NCBI GenBank assembly: GCA_031262745.1
Contig: JAISHE010000005.1
Span: forward strand, 1-64,000
Direction: 5' to 3'
Source of the DNA: Culturomica sp.
GTDB taxonomy: Bacteria; Bacteroidota; Bacteroidia; Bacteroidales; Marinifilaceae
Length of the DNA: 64,000 bases
In this document: positions 55,542-64,000 of the stretch, in pieces
How the letters are laid out: every line of letters starts with the position of its first letter
Position numbering within the stretch: position 1 is the stretch's first letter
Position numbers and translations under genes: made by a program
The notes under the pieces: model-generated
The model's database searches: none
What the model was told of the DNA's origin: nothing
Seen by the model: the letters and a program-made list of their open reading frames with translations, nothing else

Positions 55542-56813
55542 TTAAACCGTTTCTGCCACAATGTATGTGCTGCCTCCTATAAAAATCATATCATCTTCTT
55601 TCGCCGCACTACGGGCTGCCTCGTAGGCTTCATGCACAGTGGGGTAGGTGTTGCCTTGTAAATCATGGGCAGCAGCTTTTTTTGCCAAAATATTTTCATC
55701 CAAAGCTCTCGGTATGCTCGCTTTTGTGAAGTAGTACACGGCATTCTTCGGAAGAAGCGGCAAAATATGGTCGGTGTCTTTGTCATTCACAACTCCTATG
55801 ACGAAGTGCAGACATTTATGATTGTGGGTTTTGATTTGTTTCACCACCTCACGCAATCCGTCTTCGTTATGACCGGTGTCGCAAACGGTGTAGGGCTTTT
55901 CTGAGAGCACCTGCCACCTGCCGAATAGTCCCGTGTTGCTTATTACGTTTGCCAATCCCTTGCGTATGTTATTTTCCGAAACGGACAAACCGAGTTGTTG
56001 CAAATGTAGAACTGTTTCTATAATGCCGGGCAGGTTCTTAATTTGATAGTGCCCCTGCAAGTCCATTTGCAAATTATTCAAGGTTAAATCGCTGCTGTGA
56101 AGGTTGTAACTTCCGTCATCGCTCCTTTCAATTTCCCATTTATCGGATGCAAAAACGAGAGGTGCATGGTTTTTGCGTGCGGCTTCTTCAAATACAAAAT
56201 CATAGTCTTTATCGCGTGTACCCACAACAACAGGTGTATTCGGTTTTATAATGCCGGCTTTTTCCTGTGCTATTAACGGCAAGGTATCACCCAGCAATGC
56301 ACAGTGGTCAAAAGAAATGTTGGTAATCAAGGAAATGAGGGGTTTGATGATATTTGTGGAATCTAATCTTCCTCCCAATCCCGTTTCTATCACGGCAATC
56401 TCCGTTTTCATGTCTTTAAAGTAGCTGAAAGCCATTGCAACGGTCATTTCAAAGAATGAAGGTTTGATTGCAGTGAAAACGTTTTTGTTGGAGTTTATGA
56501 ATTCCGTAACAAATTCTTCCGAAATCATCTCACCGTTGATTTTAATTCTTTCTCTGAAATCCCGCAGGTGGGGAGATGTGTACAATCCTGTTTTGTAGCC
56601 GGCTTCCTGCAAGATAGATGCAATTGCATGCGATGAGGAACCTTTACCGTTGGTGCCTGCAATGTGCACGGTTTTGAAAGAGCGGTGAGGACTCCCGAAA
56701 TGTGAATCTAATTTCAAAGTGTTATTGAGATTGGCTTTGTAGGCACTTTTACCTTCCCTTTGAAACATCGGCAATTGTGCGTACATCCATTCTATTGTTT
56801 CCTGATAGTTCAT
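55542..56813 (-). CDS. folC: Bifunctional folylpolyglutamate synthase / dihydrofolate synthase
   Basis: FolC adds glutamate to dihydropteroate and to reduced folates. The 423-aa Mur-ligase-type protein has the ATP loop HIAGTNGKGSSSHAIA (near residue 48), TSPHLRDFRERIKING, the ETGLGGRLDSTNI block, SFDHCALLGDTL and a C-terminal domain with CDTGHNEDGL. The length is normal. It lies between the 121-aa protein gene (12-bp gap) and the relA-like gene (24-bp gap) in a tight minus-strand run. Confidence 0.95.
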   Translation of the reverse strand: MNYQETIEWMYAQLPMFQREGKSAYKANLNNTLKLDSHFGSPHRSFKTVHIAGTNGKGSSSHAIASILQEAGYKTGLYTSPHLRDFRERIKINGEMISEEFVTEFINSNKNVFTAIKPSFFEMTVAMAFSYFKDMKTEIAVIETGLGGRLDSTNIIKPLISLITNISFDHCALLGDTLPLIAQEKAGIIKPNTPVVVGTRDKDYDFVFEEAARKNHAPLVFASDKWEIERSDDGSYNLHSSDLTLNNLQMDLQGHYQIKNLPGIIETVLHLQQLGLSVSENNIRKGLANVISNTGLFGRWQVLSEKPYTVCDTGHNEDGLREVVKQIKTHNHKCLHFVIGVVNDKDTDHILPLLPKNAVYYFTKASIPRALDENILAKKAAAHDLQGNTYPTVHEAYEAARSAAKEDDMIFIGGSTYIVAETV

Positions 56814-56825
56814 TTTAAGTAAACT

Positions 56826-57191
56826 TTATAAATCGGAGAAATCAATTAACGTTTTTAAGCGATTGAGGGCAGTGAAACGCATATTTTTCAAATCGGCTGA
56901 TTCTAATACGGCTATTCCGTCGGTAGCAGAGGAGAGGGAACGGTAGAAATCCGTGAGTACCTTTATTATATTCTCTCCGACAATGTTTTGCAGTATAATT
57001 GTTTTGCAACGTAAGTCTACAATCATTCCGCCGTAAAATTCCAAACCGTGAAATTCTTTAATGATACCTCCCGTATCTACTATATTTGTAATATTATTGT
57101 TGTCAATAACTAAGTAACCGTTTTTCGTGAGAGGATATTCGGGTATGAAAATGTAATTGGCTCCGATTTTTCTTATCCTTTGTTCGGTCAT
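56826..57191 (-). CDS. Small protein resembling the N-terminal part of amidohydrolases
   Basis: I cannot name a function for this 121-aa product. Its first 60 residues (RKIGANYIFIPEYPLTKNGYLVIDNN, VDTGGIIKE, LEFYGGMIV) resemble the beta-sandwich that starts cyclic amidohydrolases, but the metal-binding HxH strand that should follow is absent and the rest is short and helical. It may be a stand-alone relic or a non-catalytic domain. It begins 2 bp after the DUF4296 gene stop and ends 12 bp before folC, so it is translated within the same operon. The frame is intact, which argues against a recent pseudogene. Confidence 0.6.
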   Translation of the reverse strand: MTEQRIRKIGANYIFIPEYPLTKNGYLVIDNNNITNIVDTGGIIKEFHGLEFYGGMIVDLRCKTIILQNIVGENIIKVLTDFYRSLSSATDGIAVLESADLKNMRFTALNRLKTLIDFSDL

Positions 57192-57193
57192 AA

Positions 57194-58138
57194 CTAATCT
57201 ATTTTTTTAGCCTTTTCTTTTTCTTTTTCTTTTGTGATCGGTAGCTTTTTCTTCAAAACAGGTTGCAACATTTCATGCTCCTCGTGCATGCTTACCGGCG
57301 GTTCCAACTCTAAAGCCGGGTTAGCAACGTCTAATTTTTCTGTTTGAACCGTCTTGCCTTGCCTCCTTTCTTCCGATTTCAAAAGTTGTTCTTGTTGTTC
57401 TCTTTTTTTGTTTGAGATATAAGGCTTAATAAGGTTTAAATCGGTGATAACCACATCTCTTGATTTGATAGCTTTCATATTATCCGCTTTCAATATTTCA
57501 ACTTCAAGTCTGCTGTAGACGGAATCGACGTATTGACTCCAAGTATATTTTTTGCTGCGAATGGTGTCTTGTGGCACGTTTAAAGTTCTAACATTCAAAG
57601 TGTCTTTATTATCAGCAGATATAAAGCGCGAAGTGATACGATTATCTTTTCCGTCATCTTTTTGATTAAACTTTATGAACACCGAAAAAGTGTATAAACC
57701 CGATTGCAAACTGTCCACCGTGAAAGTTCTGCTAAGAGTGTCTTTCGTTAGAAAAATGCTGTCTTGAACCGTAAAATAATTTACGGAATCATCCGCTCTT
57801 AATTTGCTGAGTTCCTGATTTTGGTACGTGAGACGCATGTTTAACGTATCCAATACCGTTTCATAAATGCGAAGATAAAGTTCAGGGCGCGAAGTATAAT
57901 AATAAATGCAGGTATCAAACTGAGCACTTGTGATGCCGTATTTGTCGTAAATCCAATTATAGTAGGTATATGCGTTTTTATTCTTATCTATGGTACTTCC
58001 AAGCGTTGTCATTTCCGCATCCACTGTGTGAATGTCAATGAGTAAAGACGTGAACCTTTTTTCATCTAATATCGGTTTCCCTGTGGAACATCCGATTAAT
58101 ATTATAAGCAATGATATTATTAAGATATTGTGCTTCAT
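57194..58138 (-). CDS. DUF4296 lipoprotein
   Basis: The 314-aa protein has a lipoprotein signal (ILIISLLIILIGCS, lipid Cys at about residue 17) and a DUF4296 domain in the first half (LLIDIHTVDAEMTTL, YYNWIYDKYGITSAQFDTCIYYYTSRPELYLRIYE in parts). A coiled or charged second half ends in a Lys/Glu-rich tail. The frame is open from 58192, but the ATG at 58138 starts the signal and lies 1 bp after the mlaF stop. It may take part in lipid transport with mlaEF, which is inferred from position. Function unknown. Confidence 0.8.
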   Translation of the reverse strand: MKHNILIISLLIILIGCSTGKPILDEKRFTSLLIDIHTVDAEMTTLGSTIDKNKNAYTYYNWIYDKYGITSAQFDTCIYYYTSRPELYLRIYETVLDTLNMRLTYQNQELSKLRADDSVNYFTVQDSIFLTKDTLSRTFTVDSLQSGLYTFSVFIKFNQKDDGKDNRITSRFISADNKDTLNVRTLNVPQDTIRSKKYTWSQYVDSVYSRLEVEILKADNMKAIKSRDVVITDLNLIKPYISNKKREQQEQLLKSEERRQGKTVQTEKLDVANPALELEPPVSMHEEHEMLQPVLKKKLPITKEKEKEKAKKID

Positions 58139-58139
58139 G

Positions 58140-58892
58140 TTATAACTTTTCTCTAATCTTTTTATAAAGCTGCGAAGAGAAAATAAAATCATTTAACTTT
58201 TTATTATCTGCTTGGGCTATGTTATCTTTATTTCCTTCCCATTCCTTATTGCCGTCTGCAATGAAAACAATGTTTTCGCCTATTTCAAAAACAGAATTCA
58301 TGTCGTGGGTGTTAACAATGGTAGTCATGTTATACTCGTGAGTGATTTCATGTATCAAATTATCTATCACTATGGAATTCACAGGGTCGAGACCTGAATT
58401 CGGTTCATCGCAAAATAAATATTTGGGATTTAATACAATCGCTCTTGCTATGGCTACTCGCTTTTTCATGCCACCGCTTATCTCCGCAGGATAGAGATTG
58501 TCAACATCATCCAAATTCACACGGTTGAGACAGAATCTTGCACGTTCAATCTTTTCTTTTTCCGTCATATTCGAGAAAAGATTTAAAGGAAATTTCACGT
58601 TTTCAATCACAGAAAAAGAGTCAAACAGTGCACCACCTTGAAATACAACTCCAATTTCCGTGTGAAGGTCTTTTAGTTGCTTGTTGTCTAAATTCTTAAT
58701 GTTCTTATCATCGAAAAAGACAGTGCCTTCATCAATGCCGACTAAACCTATCAACGATTTGAGTAAAACCGTTTTGCCCGATCCGCTTTGACCTATGATA
58801 AGATTGACTTTACTTGTTTCAAATGTAACATTTATGTCGGTGAGCACTGTGCGACCGTCAAACGATTTATATAAACCTTTCGCTTTAACCAT
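58140..58892 (-). CDS. mlaF: ABC transporter ATP-binding protein, MlaF-like
   Basis: MlaF powers phospholipid movement between the membranes. The 250-aa ATPase has Walker A IIGQSGSGKTVLLKSLIG (near 32), signature ISGGMKKRVAIARA and Walker B FCDEPNSGLDP, all typical of the Mla/Mkl subgroup. It starts directly after the mlaE stop with no gap. The usual third partner, an MCE-domain MlaD, is not next to it; the DUF4296 lipoprotein follows instead. Confidence 0.92.
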   Translation of the reverse strand: MVKAKGLYKSFDGRTVLTDINVTFETSKVNLIIGQSGSGKTVLLKSLIGLVGIDEGTVFFDDKNIKNLDNKQLKDLHTEIGVVFQGGALFDSFSVIENVKFPLNLFSNMTEKEKIERARFCLNRVNLDDVDNLYPAEISGGMKKRVAIARAIVLNPKYLFCDEPNSGLDPVNSIVIDNLIHEITHEYNMTTIVNTHDMNSVFEIGENIVFIADGNKEWEGNKDNIAQADNKKLNDFIFSSQLYKKIREKL

Positions 58893-59630
58893 TTACAACA
58901 GTATTTGGGTTAAGATTAAGTTTGCAATCAAAATGGCAATGCTGCTATCAACTACAGCCCGAGTGCTCGCCTTACCGACTTCTAAGGCTCCTCCCTGAAC
59001 ATTATAACCGTAAAATGCAGGTATAGACGTGAAAATAAATGCAAAGACAAAGCTTTTAATAATGGAATACACCACATAATAGGAATTAAATGAAAAATGC
59101 AAACCTTGAATAAAATCTTCAAAATTCACGACTCCACTCAATATTCCGGTGAGCAATCCGCCGATGATACCGATGAAAACACTGAAAATGTAGAGAATAG
59201 GATTGATAAGCATTGCGGAAATTATCTTTGGTGCCACTAAATATGAAATCGAATTAACACCCATAGCTTCAAGTGCCTCTATCTGTTCCGTTATTTTCAT
59301 TGTTCCGATTTCGGATGCAACGTTACTGCCGATTTTGCCCGCAAGTATCACGCTCACAATGGTTGACGAAAATTCCAACAACAAAGTTTCTCGCGTAAGA
59401 TAACCAATCAAATATCTTGGCAGTAGGGGACTTGCCATGTTGTAAGCCGTTTGCAAAGTGAGAACGGCTCCAATGAAAAAAGAAATTATAAGTACAAGAG
59501 GTATAGAATTAAAACCGAGCTTCTCTAATTCCGAACCGATATTCTTGAAGAAAATCCTGTTTTTCTCCTGTTTTGAGAAAACCTTTTTAATGAATATGAC
59601 GTAATTGCCAACGAGAATTAAAAATTTCAT
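58893..59630 (-). CDS. mlaE: MlaE-family ABC permease
   Basis: The 245-aa membrane protein has the MlaE domain: FNSIPLVLIISFFIGAVLTLQ, then a loop VILAGKIGSNVASEIGTMKITEQIEALEAMGVNS (in two parts) and about five hydrophobic helices. The glycine-rich signature with EIGTMKxTEQIEAL is diagnostic. It is the first gene of the mlaE-mlaF-DUF4296-121aa-folC-relA run and is divergent from manC, with 87 bp between the starts. It works in retrograde phospholipid transport. Confidence 0.93.
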   Translation of the reverse strand: MKFLILVGNYVIFIKKVFSKQEKNRIFFKNIGSELEKLGFNSIPLVLIISFFIGAVLTLQTAYNMASPLLPRYLIGYLTRETLLLEFSSTIVSVILAGKIGSNVASEIGTMKITEQIEALEAMGVNSISYLVAPKIISAMLINPILYIFSVFIGIIGGLLTGILSGVVNFEDFIQGLHFSFNSYYVVYSIIKSFVFAFIFTSIPAFYGYNVQGGALEVGKASTRAVVDSSIAILIANLILTQILL

Positions 59631-59717
59631 TCTTTCTCTTTAAATTTCGGGTAAAATTATAAATAAATTATCGTATTATTCCTAAATTAGTGAAGTTTTA
59701 CAAATAGAAAATCTTAT

Positions 59718-60767
59718 ATGGAAAATGTGTTTTGTGTAATCTTGGCAGGCGGTGTTGGTAACAGATTATGGCCCGTAAGTAACACTAAATGTCCTAAGCA
59801 ATTTATGGATTTATTGCATACAGGTAAGACTTTAATTCGTCAGACTTTTGAAAGGATAAATCTTCTAATTCCGAAAGAGCGCATTTATGTAGTTACAGGT
59901 AAGCGTTATATAGAAATTACTCAAAAGGAACTTCCGGAAATTCCACAGGAAAATATACTCGCCGAACCTTTCCGTAAGAATACGGCAGTTTCAATTATGT
60001 ATGCGGCAGTGAAAGTGAGGAAAAAATCAGAAAACTCTACTATGATTGTTGTAGCTTCCGACCATGTTATTACAAATGAAGTGGCATATTTAAGGAATTT
60101 GAAAGAAGGTGTGGAATTCGTGAAAAATCAAGGCGGACTTCTCACTTTTGGTATAAAACCAAAGAGGCAAGAAACTCAATATGGTTATATACAAGAGAAA
60201 AAACCGGAAATCGTTGACAAGATTTCCGAAGTTAAAACCTTTACGGAAAAGCCTGACAAAGAGTTGGCAAAAGCATTTTTTGAATCCGGTGATTTCTTGT
60301 GGAATGTTGGGATCTTTGTTTGGAAAACCAATGACATAATCAGTGAAATCAAGAAATATACTTATGACGTGTATTCATTTTTTGAGGATGATAAATTCTT
60401 GGATACGGAATATGAAAATGAAGCTATTGTAGGAATATATAGCGAAGTTCCAAATGTGTCTATAGATTTCGGAGTGCTTGAAAAATCAGCATCGGTCTAC
60501 GTATTGAAAGGTGATTTCGGCTGGTCAAATACAAGCACGTGGCTTTCACTAAATTCTTTGGGAACAACCGATGACGATAATAACACATTAGTTTCCGGTA
60601 ATGTCGTCTTTGACGAATCCAAGAACTGTTTAGTGTACGTGAATCCCGATAAAAAGGTCATAGTCTCCGGTGTTGACAACATCATTATTGCCGAACAACA
60701 TGACTATCTAATGATATGTAATAAGGATAACGAAGAAAGGATTAAACTTTTTGAAAAGAATTTTTAA
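59718..60767 (+). CDS. manC: Mannose-1-phosphate guanylyltransferase
   Basis: It makes GDP-mannose from mannose 1-phosphate and GTP for glycan synthesis. The 349-aa protein has the pyrophosphorylase start LAGGVGNRLWPVSNTKCPKQF (20 residues of it), VVASDHVI, the EKP block (TFTEKPDKE) and a C-terminal beta-helix part. It is the short form without the phosphomannose isomerase domain of longer ManC proteins. It is isolated on the plus strand between minus-strand genes, and its stop overlaps the gldN stop by 4 bp. Confidence 0.93.
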   Translation: MENVFCVILAGGVGNRLWPVSNTKCPKQFMDLLHTGKTLIRQTFERINLLIPKERIYVVTGKRYIEITQKELPEIPQENILAEPFRKNTAVSIMYAAVKVRKKSENSTMIVVASDHVITNEVAYLRNLKEGVEFVKNQGGLLTFGIKPKRQETQYGYIQEKKPEIVDKISEVKTFTEKPDKELAKAFFESGDFLWNVGIFVWKTNDIISEIKKYTYDVYSFFEDDKFLDTEYENEAIVGIYSEVPNVSIDFGVLEKSASVYVLKGDFGWSNTSTWLSLNSLGTTDDDNNTLVSGNVVFDESKNCLVYVNPDKKVIVSGVDNIIIAEQHDYLMICNKDNEERIKLFEKNF

Positions 60768-61606
60768 TATTCCCACAATCCTTGTTCATTATTGAACATT
60801 TCATTTTTAATACGTTCCGATTCAAGTATAGCGTCAATACCAACAGCATAACTGCTTATAGGACGATTGTTATACATTGATTCTTCCTGATAAATCCTTG
60901 AACTGAAATAGCGTTTCAGGAAAATATCGTCAAATGTGAGAGGTGCGGAACTGTTTCTGCCCATGAATACTTTCTGTTTGGCGAGAATGTCTCTAAATTC
61001 GCCGTAATCAATCCAGAACAATTGTCTTTTCATAATGCCGTCAAAATCGTCTTTTGTGAACTCTCTAACGGGACAAATGGAAATTATACGAGATTCCAAA
61101 CGAGAAGTCCGTTTATTGAAATACCATATTTCTTTCAATAAAATACGCTTAACTTCATCGGTGTGAATCTCACCTGCAACACTTACTGATTCCATTTGAC
61201 CTGTTTCATTGTTCATGATTGTTATCGTATCACCTACGGCATCAAAGCGTTTCTTTATTTCTTCAAAGGTTATAGGCACAGAGAGTTCATCATCATCATA
61301 AGCTGTTTTGTATGAATTTTGTATGCCTTTCATGAGCAAATCAATCAAAGACATACGACCGTCAATAGGCTCGGTAGGGTAATAAAGCGGCAAATTCATT
61401 TTCTCTCTTAACACAATCTCACGCCACACAACCTTTGAATACAAAATATCCGAAGGTTCCACAGAAGGCAATGCAACGTAAGTTTTTTTAGCATTGTCGG
61501 GATTGTTTACCAAATTCTTATAAAAAGCCTTAGATGTTTCTTGAGCCTGAGTTACAAAACTTGTTGCTACAAATAAACTGCAACCTATAACTATTTTACG
61601 TATCAT
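60764..61606 (-). CDS. gldN: Type IX secretion/gliding protein GldN (PorN)
   Basis: GldN/PorN is a periplasmic ring-associated part of the type IX secretion system. The 280-aa protein has a signal peptide (ending VTQAQ, about residue 21) and the family blocks DILYSKVVWREIVLREKMNLPLYYP (in two parts), IWYFNKRTSRLESRIISICPV and a C-terminal SYAVGIDAILESERIKNEMF. It lies 12 bp after gldM. The order gldL-gldM-gldN matches known loci, with gldK expected beyond the right edge. Confidence 0.93.
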   Translation of the reverse strand: MIRKIVIGCSLFVATSFVTQAQETSKAFYKNLVNNPDNAKKTYVALPSVEPSDILYSKVVWREIVLREKMNLPLYYPTEPIDGRMSLIDLLMKGIQNSYKTAYDDDELSVPITFEEIKKRFDAVGDTITIMNNETGQMESVSVAGEIHTDEVKRILLKEIWYFNKRTSRLESRIISICPVREFTKDDFDGIMKRQLFWIDYGEFRDILAKQKVFMGRNSSAPLTFDDIFLKRYFSSRIYQEESMYNNRPISSYAVGIDAILESERIKNEMFNNEQGLWEY

Positions 61607-61618
61607 AATTCTATAACT

Positions 61619-63151
61619 TTATTCAATTTTAAATGATATTGACGATAATTTTCTTCTTGTTCCGTCAGGTCCTTGAACCATGATTTGTTCTACAAAAAGC
61701 GGTTGATTACGTTTTAAATCGCGAATGAGTCTTTTCTGATCTTCACTGAAACCATCACCTTTAGTGTCGGCATCTCTAACATAACCATCAACAAGAGTAG
61801 AAAGAGTGAAACTTAATATTTGAAACTTCATATCGAAGTCAAAATTTTCCAATTCAACTGTCAATTTACCGGCAGCAAGTAGCTTGTTTCGAGCAATTTT
61901 ACCTTCTTTTTGATTTGCAATTTTTGCAACAGGGTCGGGCACAGCCTTTACACGAAACTCCTGATTTTGCAACAGTTTTCTTGTGTTACCTATCTGGGCA
62001 TATACAGAAACCGAAGCTTTCCCGACGTTTTTAGGACGTACAACATAGTCGTTACCTTGTTTAATGATTTCACCATTAGATATTTCCGGTTGCAACAAGT
62101 CTGCCGACATGCCGGGAACTGCAATAGAAACCGGATTATCAACACCTAAATAGAATACATTCATTTTAGTAGGGGATATAACCACTGCCGGATCTGCCAC
62201 TTCATATTCCGTTTCAAAGGTTCGCGGAAGTGTTTGTCCTGAAGAAGAAATATAGTTGATCACACCTCTGATTTTATGAATACCGACTTTTGTAGCCGGT
62301 TCTGTGTAAATACCGAAAAGTCCGTCGTATTTCACTTGTCTGCCATTAGCTATTATAGCCGGTTTTAAAGTCGTATCTACGGCAGCAAGCATAATGCGTG
62401 CTTTGAATTGATCTCCGGTTAGAACATATTTGGAATCAGGAATTATAAGAGCTTCCAACTTATTGAATTTGAATGATTCCGCATCAACAGAAGCAACTAA
62501 ATAACGCAATACATCCGATTCGGATGTTAAAATACTTACCTGATACATTGTAAGCATGGTAACAACTCCGGCTAACGGAGTACTTTCAAATTGAGCAGAT
62601 TCCCAAGACTTAAATTCGCCGTCATGAGCAGGCGGATTATCGGTGTTTAAAGAATGTTCGATAGTTGCTCTTAAAATAGAATCCTTAGGATTAATATAGC
62701 TAACAACCAAATCTCTGTATTCACTTAACCTTTTCTTCAATTCTTTTCCTTGACCTTCCACAAGCATTATTTGACCACCAACATCTAAGTTGTCGCGTGC
62801 TTTAATATTATCAACATCACCATCCGGTCCGTCAACGATTTTTACCATTTTCACCTTCAAGCTGTCTATAAATTTAGACAATTCAAGAGTTTTATCTTTT
62901 ATTTTCAGAGCTTTATCGCGAGTTGCTCCTACTTTATTTTCATTTAGGCTATAAGCCATTTCAATCTCGTTATAGGTTTCTGAATTTTTACGTTCAAAAC
63001 CTATGATTGCAGATGATAAACTTTGCTGTACCTTCGTAAAAGCCTCTAAAACATCAGCAGACACATTCAATGCCAACATAGCTGTTAGCACCAAATACAT
63101 CATGCCAATCATTTTTTGTCTTGGCGTTTCCGGACAATTTTTAGAACCCAT
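61619..63151 (-). CDS. gldM: Type IX secretion/gliding protein GldM (PorM)
   Basis: GldM forms the long periplasmic shaft that carries motion from the inner-membrane motor. The 510-aa protein has a short cytoplasmic start (MGSKNCPETPRQKM), one membrane helix (MIGMMYLVLTAMLALNVSADVLEAF, in part with Glu/Asp in or near the helix) and four periplasmic domains of beta type after a helical region. The length is normal. It lies 40 bp after gldL and 12 bp before gldN. Confidence 0.95.
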   Translation of the reverse strand: MGSKNCPETPRQKMIGMMYLVLTAMLALNVSADVLEAFTKVQQSLSSAIIGFERKNSETYNEIEMAYSLNENKVGATRDKALKIKDKTLELSKFIDSLKVKMVKIVDGPDGDVDNIKARDNLDVGGQIMLVEGQGKELKKRLSEYRDLVVSYINPKDSILRATIEHSLNTDNPPAHDGEFKSWESAQFESTPLAGVVTMLTMYQVSILTSESDVLRYLVASVDAESFKFNKLEALIIPDSKYVLTGDQFKARIMLAAVDTTLKPAIIANGRQVKYDGLFGIYTEPATKVGIHKIRGVINYISSSGQTLPRTFETEYEVADPAVVISPTKMNVFYLGVDNPVSIAVPGMSADLLQPEISNGEIIKQGNDYVVRPKNVGKASVSVYAQIGNTRKLLQNQEFRVKAVPDPVAKIANQKEGKIARNKLLAAGKLTVELENFDFDMKFQILSFTLSTLVDGYVRDADTKGDGFSEDQKRLIRDLKRNQPLFVEQIMVQGPDGTRRKLSSISFKIE

Positions 63152-63191
63152 TTATATTGAATCTTCTAATTCTTACTTAAATAATTTAAAA

Positions 63192-64000
63192 TCAACCATT
63201 CACAATGCTAAGCATGTTTCCGTAAACAGAGTTTAACGAAGCCACATTGTTTGCTAATTGTTGCGTTTCTTGTTTGAAAAGTTTAGTGTTGTCCAAACTT
63301 AAAGAAACATTTTCCATCAATTCGTTCATATCATTTTGCATACCTCTGAAAGATTCCAAAGTAGATTGAGTTTCATTGATTTGCAATTCATATATAGCAT
63401 TTAAAGCACTGATGTTCTTACTCAAAGCGGAAACTTGTTGAGAGTTATTATCCGAATTCGACTTGAACTTATCCATTTGTTCGTTTATGGTTGTACTCAA
63501 ATTTGCAAAACTGTTTGACGAAGTTTCAATGTTAACTGTAAGTTTTTGATAATCCATCATTGAATCTTCGAGAACTTTACCGGCTTTCATCGTTTTTTCA
63601 CCCAGTTGTTCAAAAGATGCGGTGGCATCAATTAATTTCTTGGCAAATTCCGGTACGTTCAACGTGGCATCTTCAAAACGTTCTGCACTTTTAACAATTT
63701 TATGTATGCCTTCACGCAATTGTTCAATGTCCTTCTCATCTATGGTACTGATGTTTGTAACGGTTTCAACAGTACCGGCAACACTGCCTCCCTGTTGAAT
63801 TTTGGATACATGTTGTTGTGTTACCGGTGCAAGTTCACTATTTGAAAGTTCCGGAAAAACTTTACCCCAATTATAATGCTCCAAAGGCGGTTCAAAAGCC
63901 GATAGGAAAAATATACAGGCTTCAACAAGCATACCGATTGTTAAAACAACTCCGGCTCCGGGGAAGTGCATGATTTTAAAAAGGGCACCTATGATAACGG
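63192..64000 (-). CDS. gldL: Type IX secretion/gliding motor protein GldL (PorL), 5' end outside window
   Basis: GldL and GldM form the proton-driven motor. The visible part is 269 codons. The frame stays open to the window edge and reads VIIGALFKIMHFPGAG before the apparent Met, so the real start is beyond 64000; about 30-40 residues are missing. Two membrane helices are typical: the end of the first (GALFKIMHFPGAG) and the second (VLTIGMLVEACIFFLSAFEPP, including the functional Glu) are seen. A long coiled-coil cytoplasmic tail ends the protein (about 170 residues). Confidence 0.95.
   Translation of the reverse strand, partial: VIIGALFKIMHFPGAGVVLTIGMLVEACIFFLSAFEPPLEHYNWGKVFPELSNSELAPVTQQHVSKIQQGGSVAGTVETVTNISTIDEKDIEQLREGIHKIVKSAERFEDATLNVPEFAKKLIDATASFEQLGEKTMKAGKVLEDSMMDYQKLTVNIETSSNSFANLSTTINEQMDKFKSNSDNNSQQVSALSKNISALNAIYELQINETQSTLESFRGMQNDMNELMENVSLSLDNTKLFKQETQQLANNVASLNSVYGNMLSIVNG

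Overview
The window reads as a chromosomal segment of an AT-rich, probably anaerobic member of the Bacteroidetes, most likely order Bacteroidales. The evidence is family content: gldL-gldM-gldN of the type IX secretion system, a TonB-dependent receptor, DUF5723, DUF3244, DUF4296 and DUF3078 proteins, BatA/VWA, ferredoxin-dependent 2-oxoacid oxidoreductase and a HydG-type radical SAM enzyme. Many genes are also preceded by the Bacteroidetes promoter signature TTTG-N19..22-TAnnTTTG, and leaders lack obvious Shine-Dalgarno sequences. The species cannot be fixed from sequence alone. Most of the window is core genome.

Layout: 1-430 is a 42-bp (2 x 21 bp) tandem repeat running off the left edge. 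449-12359 is mainly minus strand: HydG-like enzyme, DUF5723 barrel with SPOR domain, queG, sufT-like, sufE, M16 peptidase, MFS transporter, sodB, a TonB receptor with a small secreted protein before it, and an RsmI-like methylase. 12433-26367 is plus strand: MBL hydrolase, gyrA, TPR protein, SDR, DUF3078, mltG, rpsF-rpsR-rplI, uvrA, pyrK-pyrD. 26405-30769 is the most accessory-looking part: an XRE repressor and a divergent TPR/transmembrane/HTH regulator sharing six TACA-N2-TGTA palindromes, a secreted DUF3244 protein preceded by four 12-bp iterons, a small membrane protein and a Rieske-like protein. 30873-47077 is one long plus-strand run: purH, mreB-mreC-mreD-mrdA-rodA, hutI-ftcD, a Ca2+ P-type ATPase, BatA/VWA and tilS. 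47253-63151 is mostly minus strand: yqaA-like, (tRNA-Thr on plus), bfr, kbl-korB-korA, a 0.67-kb cluster of nested palindromes, relA-like, folC, a 121-aa protein, a DUF4296 lipoprotein, mlaF-mlaE, (manC on plus), gldN-gldM and a partial gldL at the right edge.

Functional groups: cell elongation (mre/mrdA/rodA, mltG), protein secretion (gldLMN), outer-membrane lipid transport (mlaEF), Fe-S and iron handling (sufE, sufT-like, bfr, sodB, TonB receptor), anaerobic 2-oxoacid metabolism (korAB with kbl), histidine breakdown (hutI, ftcD) and stringent response (relA-like).

No complete new defence or mobile system was found. The best candidates for something undescribed are the shared-operator XRE/TPR regulator pair with its iteron-preceded DUF3244 gene, the covarying nested-palindrome cluster at 52.76-53.30 kb, and the HydG variant that lacks a canonical cluster cysteine. 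Several start sites were moved inward from the longest open frame; the reason is given in each entry. All positions and motifs were read by eye.
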